NCBI RefSeq assembly: GCF_000615945.1
Contig: NZ_BAMO01000045.1
Location: forward strand, 1-41,160
DNA: 41,160 nucleotides
DNA from: Caldalkalibacillus mannanilyticus JCM 10596
GTDB taxonomy: Bacteria > Bacillota > Bacilli > Caldalkalibacillales > JCM-10596
Direction: 5' to 3'
A model generated the notes under the pieces. That model was not told the origin of the DNA and ran no database searches. It saw only the letters and a program-made list of their open reading frames with translations. The position numbers were made by a program, and so were the translations under genes. Below, piece by piece: positions 1 to 7,025 of this stretch (position 1 is its first letter; every line of letters begins with the position of its first letter).

Positions 1-2
1 AA

Positions 3-27
3 GGAACTTACGTTCTCATTATACCAT
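3..27 (-). promoter_or_regulatory. Leftward extended -10 promoter with LexA-like dyad
   Basis: Read on the minus strand, TATAAT (23-18) is preceded by TGG, giving an extended -10 element. Immediately downstream lies AGAACGTAAGTTCC (16-3), which matches the Bacillus SOS box consensus CGAACRNRYGTTYC at 12 of 14 positions. No convincing -35 is visible. The gene it would drive lies left of the window. The LexA assignment is inference from the motif alone. Confidence 0.35.
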
Positions 28-54
28 ATTGAGGAAAGTTTTGGCTAACGCCAA

Positions 55-123
55 CCGACATTCATCTCCCCCTTATCATTGGGCTTCGCCCTTCACACGA
101 TTGAAGAGGGAGTCTTCTGTCGG
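55..123. repeat. Imperfect hairpin resembling an IS200/IS605-type end
   Basis: CCGACA (55-60) and CTCCC (66-70) pair with GGGAG (108-112) and TGTCGG (118-123). A small GGGC-TTC-GCCC hairpin (81-91) sits inside. The layout of a GACATTCATC-type arm and a GTCTTCTGTC-type arm recalls sequences seen at TnpB-associated IS605 ends in Bacillus. No transposase is in the window, so this is a resemblance from memory only. Confidence 0.3.
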
Positions 124-133
124 AAAATGATAA

Positions 134-157
134 ATATTTCGATTATCATCGAAATAT
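134..157. promoter_or_regulatory. Perfect 10-bp inverted repeat, likely ArsR-family operator
   Basis: ATATTTCGAT (134-143) and ATCGAAATAT (148-157) form a perfect inverted repeat with a 4-base spacer. It sits just upstream of the Shine-Dalgarno sequence of the ArsR-family gene. ArsR-type repressors commonly bind AT-rich palindromes in their own promoter, so autoregulation is the natural reading. Confidence 0.55.
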
Positions 158-180
158 GGATGACATAGGAGGAAATTTAA

Positions 181-870
181 ATGAACGCTAATCCAAATGT
201 AGCTATCGTTGCTAGTTTAGTAAGCGATGCCTCTCGGGCGGCAATCTTAACTGTTTTATTAGATGGTCGATTTCACCCTGCAAGTGAATTAGCTTATATG
301 GCAGGAATCAAACCACAAACGGCAAGTTTTCATTTAGGAAAGATGGTCGAAGCTACTCTTATTACAGTTGAAAAGCAGGGAAGACATCGATACTATGGCA
401 TCCGCAATCAGGAAGTCGCCCGAATGATGGAGTCTCTGCTAGCTATAGCTCCACCAATCAAAATTAGATCATTCACACAATCTTCAGAAGACACAGCCTT
501 GCGTTTTGCGAGAACCTGTTACGACCATCTTGCTGGAAATTTGGGAGTACAATTAACAAATGCTTTACTTAATATGGAGCTTATTTACGAAGAAGAGGAT
601 AGCTTCAGCATTACCAAAAAAGGAGAGGAATTCTTTAAAGCTTTTGAGATTGACCTCGAAAGAATTAAAAAGAAGCGCCGTTCTTTCTCACACAAATGTT
701 TAGATTGGAGTGAAAGACGCCCTCATCTTGCTGGAGCATTAGGTAATGCTCTTCTAGAAAGACTACTCCAATTACATTGGATTGAACGCCTACCTAAAAC
801 AAGAGCAATGAAGATAACTCCTACGGGCAGAACTGGTTTGAAGAAAATTTTTTCTATTGATTTGGATTGA
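181..870 (+). CDS. ArsR-family winged-helix transcriptional regulator
   Basis: A 229-residue DNA-binding repressor-type protein. The N-terminal ~90 residues are a winged helix of the ArsR/HTH_5 type, with a recognition region around residues 44-57 (KPQTASFHLGKMVEA) and a wing near EKQGRHRYYGI. A C-terminal extension with the DHLAGNLG motif is seen in longer members of the family and may sense a ligand. No CXC metal-binding motif is visible at the recognition helix, so a metal is not an obvious effector. The start is supported by AGGAGG (167-172) eight bases upstream. A palindrome at 134-157 probably is its own operator. No target gene lies directly downstream, because the next genes run the opposite way. 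Confidence 0.8.
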   Translation: MNANPNVAIVASLVSDASRAAILTVLLDGRFHPASELAYMAGIKPQTASFHLGKMVEATLITVEKQGRHRYYGIRNQEVARMMESLLAIAPPIKIRSFTQSSEDTALRFARTCYDHLAGNLGVQLTNALLNMELIYEEEDSFSITKKGEEFFKAFEIDLERIKKKRRSFSHKCLDWSERRPHLAGALGNALLERLLQLHWIERLPKTRAMKITPTGRTGLKKIFSIDLD

Positions 871-903
871 CCAAAGTAAAAAAATACCTCAGGCACAACG
901 CTA

Positions 904-981
904 AAAAATGCACCTGTCTATGGAGCCAAGGATCTCTGGTCACTAAATCCTATGCTCACCTACTTAGACTGGTGCATTTTT
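904..981. terminator. Long multi-segment hairpin between convergent genes
   Basis: AAAAATGCACC (904-914) pairs perfectly with GGTGCATTTTT (971-981). Nested inside are GTCTA/TAGAC (916-920, 965-969), GAGC/GCTC (923-926, 954-957) and AGGAT/ATCCT (929-933, 947-951). It lies between two converging genes and ends in T-runs on both strands, so a bidirectional terminator is likely. Its length is unusual for a simple terminator. Confidence 0.55.
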
Positions 982-1000
982 CTCTTCTTATTACTATTGA

Positions 1001-1198
1001 CTAAGACTCTTCTTGCTTACCTTTTTTTGAACTAAGATATATTCCTATCATCCCACCTACAATAGCTGCAATGACGTTAATCAGTGCCTTAGTATAAAAA
1101 GGAAGATCCCACTGCATGCTTTCCGTTAGCACTACAGTAAGAAAGACAACTAAAACTACCGACACAAAAAATGGAAGATAGTATGATATTTTTTTCAT
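1001..1198 (-). CDS. Small two-TM membrane protein, unknown function
   Basis: A predicted 65-residue membrane protein not recognised as a named family. A first hydrophobic helix covers about residues 7-25 (LPFFVSVVLVVFLTVVL) and a second about residues 37-54 (ALINVIAAIVGGMIGIYL). A short basic tail (SSKKGKQEES) follows. The start at 1198 is preferred because GAAGGGA lies 6 bases upstream. An in-frame ATG at 1213 has no such site. It lies directly downstream of another small membrane protein (1222-1614) on the same strand. The last part of its coding sequence is duplicated in that neighbour. Confidence 0.55.
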   Translation of the reverse strand: MKKISYYLPFFVSVVLVVFLTVVLTESMQWDLPFYTKALINVIAAIVGGMIGIYLSSKKGKQEES

Positions 1199-1221
1199 TT
1201 TTGATCCCTTCATTTCATTAC

Positions 1222-1614
1222 TTATTTTCTAAAATCCAGTTTTGAGCCTGTTTTTGTATCTAAGGCTAAGGTAGCTTCATCTAAGATCAGGATTGGAGGA
1301 ATCTTTTCATACTTTTCTTGCTTACCTTTTTTTGAACTCAAATAAATTTTTAAGTTTTTCCTATACTCAAAATAGAGTTCTACGAGAAGTACTATGAGTC
1401 CGAGTGTAAACAAAATTGTTCCTATTATGAATGGGGTTCCTAAAAATAAACTATATGTGTGGTTCAAGTCTTTTGCGCCAAAAATCAAAAACCATAACTT
1501 TGTTCCTCTCCATTCGCTAATCATCGGTACAAATTGACTAGCGAGGATTATGATAGTTAAACATATTAATGTTCCAAAAAACATTAATATTCCACCGATA
1601 GTTATTCTTTTCAT
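1222..1614 (-). CDS. Small membrane protein with chimeric C-terminus
   Basis: A 130-residue protein with two or three hydrophobic segments (about residues 7-30 and 60-82) of unknown function. GGGAGG six bases upstream supports the start. The C-terminus is odd. Residues from about 92 repeat the tail of the 70-codon neighbour (IYLSSKKGKQE). The following stretch (PPILILDEATLALDTKT) copies the Walker B region of the ABC exporter encoded at 1909-3633, although no ATPase domain is present. At DNA level 1256-1305 matches 2129-2178 at 46 of 50 positions. The native protein probably ended near residue 90 before local duplication or recombination replaced its 3' end. Whether the chimera is functional is unknown. 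Confidence 0.55.
   Translation of the reverse strand: MKRITIGGILMFFGTLICLTIIILASQFVPMISEWRGTKLWFLIFGAKDLNHTYSLFLGTPFIIGTILFTLGLIVLLVELYFEYRKNLKIYLSSKKGKQEKYEKIPPILILDEATLALDTKTGSKLDFRK
1256..1338. repeat. Two short duplicated segments from neighbouring genes
   Basis: Positions 1256-1305 match 2129-2178 (inside the ABC exporter gene) at 46 of 50 bases. Positions 1315-1338 are an exact 24-base copy of 1010-1033 (3' end of the small membrane gene). The two copies are adjacent, so the stretch is a mosaic of neighbouring sequences. Confidence 0.85.
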
Positions 1615-1795
1615 CGGTTGCCTCCCATCCTCATTGAATATACTTTCATCGTAACATACATAATGCTATACTTGGATCTTCTACCTCAAAAAAGGAAAAT
1701 ATGACTACAAACAATCAATTTAGTAACAAAATACTCTAATCATGTACTCATAATGATGTAGCACTTATTTATCATGAATAAATTAAGGTCAAAAC

Positions 1796-1862
1796 AAAAA
1801 CCTACTCTCGCCAATAAAATGTCCTTTACAAAGGGTACATCTTACCAAGAAAGTAGGTTTTT
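1796..1862 (-). terminator. Terminator of the asb/ABC exporter operon
   Basis: AAAAACCTACT (1796-1806) pairs with AGTAGGTTTTT (1852-1862), and a second small hairpin around TCCTTT-AC-AAAGGG lies in the loop. On the minus strand the stem ends in TTTTTGTTTT, as expected for a Rho-independent terminator. It lies 47 bases beyond the exporter stop codon. The rest of the 1615-1908 gap is AT-rich, and I see no gene in it. Confidence 0.65.
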
Positions 1863-1908
1863 AAAATACTTCGTTTTCATAACTAATACGCTTATACTAA
1901 CCTAACCC

Positions 1909-3633
1909 TTACACACTCACCTTCTCCGATTGAGCATAATACAATCGAGCATACGCTCCGTCGACAGCAAGTAACTCCTCATGAGTTCCTTCTTCTGCAA
2001 TTCCCTCTTGCGTCACAACGGCAATTCGATCTGCATGGCGAATGGTGGCTAGACGGTGGGCAATGACTAAGGTCGTTCGATTCTTAGCGAGTTCACTTAG
2101 CGCTTGTTGAATCATCCATTCTGTTTCTGTATCTAAGGCTGAGGTGGCTTCATCTAAGATCAGGATAGGAGGATTCTTCAAGAAAACTCGAGCAATCGCT
2201 AGACGTTGGCGCTGTCCTCCAGATAGCTTCAAGCCTCTTTCTCCGATTACGGTATTTAGCCCTTCAGGCATTGCTAGAATCGTTTCTTCTAAATGGGCAT
2301 TTCTGACCGCTTCCATAATCTCCTCGTCAGTGGCCCCCAATCGACCATAGGCAATGTTATCTCGTATGGTTCCGTTGAATAAGAACACATCCTGTTGCAC
2401 AATGCCGATTTGTTCCCTTAGAGAGTGCTGGGTCATGCTGCGAATATCCATCCCATCAATGGTGATTGTACCAGAATTGGCTTCATAGAAACGTGGGATT
2501 AAGCTACATATGGTTGATTTCCCTGCTCCTGAGGGTCCCACAAGAGCCACTGTTTCACCTGCGCGAACCGAAAAATCAATCCCTTTAAGCACCTCTGTGT
2601 GATCCTCGTAGGAAAAGCTTACATCTTGAAACTCAATATCTCCTCGTAAATTTTTGACCTTTATTGCATCAGGCGCATCCTTCACATCTGGCTCTGTGTC
2701 GAGCAGATCACAAAAACGCTTAAAGCCTGCCATTCCTTTGGGATAAGAGTCTAAGAGAGTGGTGATCTTATCAATGGGGCGAAGCAGGATACCCACATAA
2801 AGCAGAAAACCTACCAGTTCCCCATAGCTTAGCTTTCCTTGGTAGGTGAACCACGCTCCACAGATCAGCACCACCAGTGTAATTAAGCGAGTAAGCATAT
2901 AGATCCCTGAAGAACTATACGAAATGGCGAGATACGATTTTAGTTTGGCTAAGCGAAATGATTTATTATTGGCTAGAAAACGATTCATTTCAAATTTTTC
3001 ATTTCCAAATGATTTAACAACACGGATTCCAGAAATGCTATCGTCTACCCTAGCATTCACTTCCGCTATTTCCTCAAACATTCTCGTTGCTGCTACATTT
3101 AGTTTTTTATTGAAGTAAACAATAATCCAGACCAGAAACGGTACAATAATAAAGGTAATAACAGCCAATTCCCAGTTCACCATTAACATAATGCCAAATG
3201 CACCAGAGAAGGTCATCATGGCAATAAAGACATCCTCAGGTCCATGATGCGCCAATTCCCCTATTTCAAACAAATCATTGGTCATTCGGGACATGATGGT
3301 CCCTGTTTTATTATTGTCAAAAAAGCTAAACGATAGTTTTTGGACATGGTTAAACAACTGCTGACGCATATCTGTTTCAATATTAATTCCCAGCATATGC
3401 CCCCAATAATTGACTACAAAATGAAGCCCCATGCTAATAAGATAGAGGGCTAAAAGAAACAGTCCCATCCAACTAATCATGGTCCAGTTCTGCGTCGGAA
3501 GAAGAGAATCAATCATCCACTGTACAACGACTGGAAAGCCCAGCTCCAGAAGGGCGACGAAGACTGCACAACCAAAGTCAAGCATAAATAACTTCTTGTA
3601 AGGCAGATAGTAGGCTATAAAACGACGGATCAT
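1909..3633 (-). CDS. ABC-type exporter (fused TMD-NBD), candidate siderophore exporter
   Basis: A 574-residue half-transporter that would act as a dimer in the cytoplasmic membrane. The N-terminal ~310 residues are a six-helix exporter domain. The C-terminal ATPase has Walker A GPSGAGKST, an LSGGQRQRLAIAR signature and Walker B ILILDEATSALD followed by the H-loop AHRLAT. The length is normal for single-chain homodimeric type I exporters (YfiB/YknU-like, lipid-A/multidrug type). GGAGG ten bases before ATG supports the start. It follows asbF by 24 bases on the same strand and precedes a terminator, so it is likely co-transcribed with the siderophore genes. Petrobactin export in B. anthracis is credited to the RND-type ApeX, so an export role here is inference from position. 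Confidence 0.8.
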   Translation of the reverse strand: MIRRFIAYYLPYKKLFMLDFGCAVFVALLELGFPVVVQWMIDSLLPTQNWTMISWMGLFLLALYLISMGLHFVVNYWGHMLGINIETDMRQQLFNHVQKLSFSFFDNNKTGTIMSRMTNDLFEIGELAHHGPEDVFIAMMTFSGAFGIMLMVNWELAVITFIIVPFLVWIIVYFNKKLNVAATRMFEEIAEVNARVDDSISGIRVVKSFGNEKFEMNRFLANNKSFRLAKLKSYLAISYSSSGIYMLTRLITLVVLICGAWFTYQGKLSYGELVGFLLYVGILLRPIDKITTLLDSYPKGMAGFKRFCDLLDTEPDVKDAPDAIKVKNLRGDIEFQDVSFSYEDHTEVLKGIDFSVRAGETVALVGPSGAGKSTICSLIPRFYEANSGTITIDGMDIRSMTQHSLREQIGIVQQDVFLFNGTIRDNIAYGRLGATDEEIMEAVRNAHLEETILAMPEGLNTVIGERGLKLSGGQRQRLAIARVFLKNPPILILDEATSALDTETEWMIQQALSELAKNRTTLVIAHRLATIRHADRIAVVTQEGIAEEGTHEELLAVDGAYARLYYAQSEKVSV

Positions 3634-3657
3634 TCACATCTTCCTCCATATTCAATA

Positions 3658-4512
3658 CTACTTATTAGACCCTATAGCGAACGGTCGAAGCCGTTGTTCT
3701 TTAAGCCATTCTATTTCCTCTTTCAGCATTTGTAAAGCATTAGAACCAAACCATTCGATGGACGCATAATGATCCGTTTCTTCAATTTGCTCCAGAATAG
3801 GCAGAAAGTCGACCGCTCCCTCCCATAGTGAAACCATTCCTTGACGGCTACCACTAGCTGAATAGACATTATGCGGCTGAAAAACATGCAAATAGTCAGA
3901 AGAAGAAATATTTTTTAAATGATAATTCTGAACCCACGGCTTTAATAGATAATACCCATCTACTGGATCCGTACCAGACTCCCACACGTGCAAGAAGTCT
4001 AAGTTTACTTTGAGATGGGAATGATTGACCTCCTGTAATAGAGAGAGGGTCGAGTCAATTCGATCTGTTAACGTTCCTGGGTGTGTTTCGATTAACAAAT
4101 CAACATCGTGCTTTTTACATAGCTCGCAAAGCTCATAGAGCCTCTGCACATACTGACTACGCTCATCTGTTGAAATCTCTGCACTCCCCTTCTGTCCAGC
4201 AAATGTTCGAATTTGTTTCGCTCCAAACCACTTGCTAGCTTGGATTAAACCCCTGCATTTTTCCAGCGTTTGCTGAAAGTCAGCTTCGGCAGCAATATCC
4301 AAATAGTCGCTAATCATCGATACTTTCATTCCATGAGTGGACATATAACGCAACGATTCTATCGTTTCATCTCGATGATAGTGAAATAGATTCAGTGCAT
4401 GGATTCCCCAGAGCTCGATTCCATCAAAACCAAAGTGATGAGCAAATCGAACAATATCTGAAAAAGAGATCAACTGATGACGAAACGTAATGGTACACAA
4501 TGAAACCTTCAT
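3658..4512 (-). CDS. asbF: 3-dehydroshikimate dehydratase AsbF
   Basis: Converts 3-dehydroshikimate to 3,4-dihydroxybenzoate, the catechol of petrobactin. The 284-residue protein is a TIM-barrel enzyme of the xylose-isomerase/AP-endonuclease-like superfamily. It carries the stretches RHQLISFSDIV near the N-terminus, LIETHPGTLTDR, KVNLDFLHVWESG and KNISSSDYLHVF that I recognise from B. anthracis AsbF (about 280 residues). The ATG at 4512 is chosen over an upstream in-frame codon (4533). It follows GGGGTGA at good spacing and overlaps the asbE stop in an ATGA arrangement, implying translational coupling. It is the last biosynthetic gene of the operon, followed by the ABC exporter. Confidence 0.93.
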   Translation of the reverse strand: MKVSLCTITFRHQLISFSDIVRFAHHFGFDGIELWGIHALNLFHYHRDETIESLRYMSTHGMKVSMISDYLDIAAEADFQQTLEKCRGLIQASKWFGAKQIRTFAGQKGSAEISTDERSQYVQRLYELCELCKKHDVDLLIETHPGTLTDRIDSTLSLLQEVNHSHLKVNLDFLHVWESGTDPVDGYYLLKPWVQNYHLKNISSSDYLHVFQPHNVYSASGSRQGMVSLWEGAVDFLPILEQIEETDHYASIEWFGSNALQMLKEEIEWLKEQRLRPFAIGSNK

Positions 4513-5462
4513 ACTCTCACCCCTTTTTTCCAATGAAGAAATTGTTTTTCCACTTCTTCTTTTATTCGCAATTCCGTCTGATCCATTTCATCTAACGTTT
4601 TTAGAATGGATGGTAGAAGAGAAGGGTTCTTGGTCATTGCCATTTTCATGGTTTTATACTGCACATTCGAAAAGCCACGGACCACTTCTTCAATTCGATC
4701 GCACCAATATTCAAATTCCCCCTCTTCATATTCCTTTGAAGGATGAAAGTACATCAAGGCGTGCTCATAGCTATATTTACGTATGGCAATCACAGGCAAC
4801 TGCCTTACCGCTTGGAACAGCTGAGAAAAGGAGTAGTCTTCCTTCTCCTCAACCATATTGGTAATCAGCTTTTTAAGTAGTACTGTAAGTTCATTTTCAT
4901 TCTTTTTAAAGCTATGCTGAAAGAATTGCTCCACCTTTTCTTCGGAAGGCTTTGTAATGAAGCGGGAGTCGAAGATAAAGCCACCGCCAAAGGGATTTTC
5001 TAAAAAGGCTTGAATGACTCTCTCTTTCTGAACATTTCCTTCCCAGCGAAAATCGGGGTCAAACATAAACCATTCATCTTCCTTCTCTGTTTTTTGAATC
5101 ATGAGAAAGTGAGGAAAAGGCTTTTGATTAAATTTATTTTCTCTCTCCGGCATGAGAGACATATCAATCTGCACAACAATATGCTGATCCTCTGTCCGTT
5201 CCTCTACCAACCGTAAAAAGGTTTGCAGATTACTTTCCTTCGATTTCAAAGGATCATACCATGTTTCCACTTTTGGACCGAATAAGTGCTCAAACCAGTG
5301 CAGGAAATAATCATGATTTTCTGAGAAATAGGTGATTTCCCCCTGCTCAGTCAGATCAAAATCAGCATCCCATACTCCAAAATAAAAAGGCCTGTAATCG
5401 ACATCACTGTACCTTTTAACAATTTCACAAAAACAACTCACAATACAGTGAACTTTAATCAC
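4509..5462 (-). CDS. asbE: Petrobactin biosynthesis protein AsbE
   Basis: In petrobactin assembly AsbE works with AsbC and AsbD to move dihydroxybenzoyl groups onto the spermidine arms. The mechanism is less well defined than for its partners. The 317-residue protein has no motif I can assign to a named catalytic class. The identification rests on size, the N-terminal CIVSCFCEIVKRYS region and its place between asbD and asbF. The start is taken as GTG at 5462 because GGAGGAG (5474-5468) lies 5 bases upstream. An in-frame GTG at 5483 would put that site inside the gene. The stop overlaps the asbF start. Confidence 0.85.
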   Translation of the reverse strand: MIKVHCIVSCFCEIVKRYSDVDYRPFYFGVWDADFDLTEQGEITYFSENHDYFLHWFEHLFGPKVETWYDPLKSKESNLQTFLRLVEERTEDQHIVVQIDMSLMPERENKFNQKPFPHFLMIQKTEKEDEWFMFDPDFRWEGNVQKERVIQAFLENPFGGGFIFDSRFITKPSEEKVEQFFQHSFKKNENELTVLLKKLITNMVEEKEDYSFSQLFQAVRQLPVIAIRKYSYEHALMYFHPSKEYEEGEFEYWCDRIEEVVRGFSNVQYKTMKMAMTKNPSLLPSILKTLDEMDQTELRIKEEVEKQFLHWKKGVRV

Positions 5463-5500
5463 ATGTACTCCTCCTTTGTTCACATACAGACCCTTAAACG

Positions 5501-5776
5501 CTACTGAATAGATGTTCCACTCGTGGGTTGTAAGGTTTCCAGAAAATCAAGTAAAGAACCGACCGTCTGAAACACTCTGGGATCTACCTCATCCTCAGGA
5601 ATTTCAAGCTGTAGCTCTACTTCTATATAAACAATAAGCTGAACGAGCATAATGGAATCGATCCGCAAATCATTGTTTAGCCGCATCAACTCATCTAATT
5701 CTGTTACTCCTTGCAAGCCCAGCTTTTCATTCATGACTTGAAGAATTTTTCCCTTTAATTCTGCTCGATTCATCAC
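5501..5776 (-). CDS. asbD: Aryl carrier protein AsbD
   Basis: A 91-residue acyl/aryl carrier protein that carries 3,4-dihydroxybenzoate on a phosphopantetheine arm. The attachment serine is in LRIDSIMLVQL (about residue 41), and the helical pattern on either side is that of an ACP. It overlaps the end of asbC (GTGATGA). GTG 5776 or ATG 5773 could be the start, and GGAG at 5787-5784 fits the GTG slightly better. It would be loaded by AsbC next door and needs a phosphopantetheinyl transferase encoded elsewhere. Confidence 0.92.
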   Translation of the reverse strand: MMNRAELKGKILQVMNEKLGLQGVTELDELMRLNNDLRIDSIMLVQLIVYIEVELQLEIPEDEVDPRVFQTVGSLLDFLETLQPTSGTSIQ

Positions 5777-7020
5777 TGTACATCTCCTATTTCTAATAAT
5801 TTGCGAGAGATCTTTCCATTTTTATTCTTCGGAATCTCCAGGACACACTCCACTTCGGCTGGTACCTTATAGGGCGGGAGATGTTGGATGCACCAATCTC
5901 TAATATTGTCAGCAGTAAGCTCCTCTTCTGCCACCACCTTTGCCTTAACCACTTCTCCAATGAGCGGGTGTTGCCCTCGATAGACGACCACTTCTTTGAT
6001 ACCCGATAGCTTCTGGATGGTTTCTTCCACCTCCAATGGAAAAACCTTAAGTCCTGAAACATTGATGACGTCATCCATCCTAGACACATAGGTCAACTCC
6101 TGTTCTGAGCTGATATAGACCAAGTCCTTGGTATGAATATCTGTCGTTCCCGTCCTGACAACCAGTTCTGATGGTTCTCCTTCCTTCGTTTCGCTCAAAA
6201 CGGAGAAGTGTCCCAAGGCGACGCCGATATCTACATTTGACTTCATTTTGTTGGACAGGCTAATACACCCTGCTTCAGAGCAACCATACTGCTGTTTCAT
6301 TGTTCCTGTCATCTGACTTAGCTTGGCAAATAAAGCCTCTGACATGGGGGCTCCAGAACTCATTAAATGATTAAACTGAAGCTCTTGCTGTGGAAAGCTA
6401 GAAAGAACATGAAAGAGAGCAGGCACACCATATACAATATGATGAGGGTGCTCCTGTAGAATCTTCAGCGTATACTTGGGATTCTTATGCGTAATGATGG
6501 TCGGTACAGTCCCTCTAGCCATGCTGGAGAGCACCCCAGAGATGAGCCCATACGAATGACTGACGGGGACGAGAATAATAGGTTCCTCTTCACCGGGCAG
6601 AGCAAGAGCTTGATTGTATCCTTCGATCTCCTCTTCGATTTCCTCCCATGTCCTAGAGATGAGCTTAGGGTCCCCTGTCGTTCCTGAACTGTACTGATAA
6701 ACAGCAGGGGCAGATTCAGCCTTCCACTGCTCCCTTCCAATGCTTCGATAATTCTTTGGATCATGATAAATAAGAGCAGAGCAATCTGCTTTCATAGCCA
6801 TCACATAAGCAGTCTTTAAGGGGGTTTCACCATGAATTAAGAGAGTAGAGCAGCCTCTGCTTTTGAGAAAAAGAATGAGAGTTACTAAGAAAGCAGGGTC
6901 CTCAATACATAGCGCTATTCTCTGTCCTTCTACTGCTTTAAAATGCTCCAATCCAGCATAATAGCCATAGAGGCGCTCTACCTCCTCATGAGTCACTTCT
7001 TGATTGTTAATCCTAAACAT
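5773..7020 (-). CDS. asbC: 3,4-dihydroxybenzoate-AMP ligase AsbC
   Basis: An adenylate-forming enzyme that activates 3,4-dihydroxybenzoate with ATP and loads it on AsbD. The core phosphate-binding motif YSSGTTGDPKLISR lies at about residues 113-126. The adenylation-domain hallmarks SYGLISG, YGCSEAG and YVSRMDDVINVSGLKVFP follow, then a C-terminal PKNKNGKISRKLL with the catalytic lysine. At about 415 residues it is short for an AMP ligase but matches AsbC proteins. ATG 7020 is preferred, as a TTG at 7029 lies only 2 bases from the GGAG. The asbB stop is 5 bases upstream. Confidence 0.92.
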   Translation of the reverse strand: MFRINNQEVTHEEVERLYGYYAGLEHFKAVEGQRIALCIEDPAFLVTLILFLKSRGCSTLLIHGETPLKTAYVMAMKADCSALIYHDPKNYRSIGREQWKAESAPAVYQYSSGTTGDPKLISRTWEEIEEEIEGYNQALALPGEEEPIILVPVSHSYGLISGVLSSMARGTVPTIITHKNPKYTLKILQEHPHHIVYGVPALFHVLSSFPQQELQFNHLMSSGAPMSEALFAKLSQMTGTMKQQYGCSEAGCISLSNKMKSNVDIGVALGHFSVLSETKEGEPSELVVRTGTTDIHTKDLVYISSEQELTYVSRMDDVINVSGLKVFPLEVEETIQKLSGIKEVVVYRGQHPLIGEVVKAKVVAEEELTADNIRDWCIQHLPPYKVPAEVECVLEIPKNKNGKISRKLLEIGDVQ

Positions 7021-7025
7021 ATCGA

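Noticed and set aside
1615-1908. A hidden gene in the gap before the ABC exporter terminator
   Set aside because: Only short AT-rich frames without ribosome binding sites were found.
4490-4864. 124-residue plus-strand frame over asbE
   Set aside because: It is antisense to a confidently identified operon gene and has no signal or domain.
5793-6089. 98-residue frame on the minus strand inside asbC
   Set aside because: It is an alternative-frame shadow of the AMP ligase with no ribosome binding site or recognisable domain.
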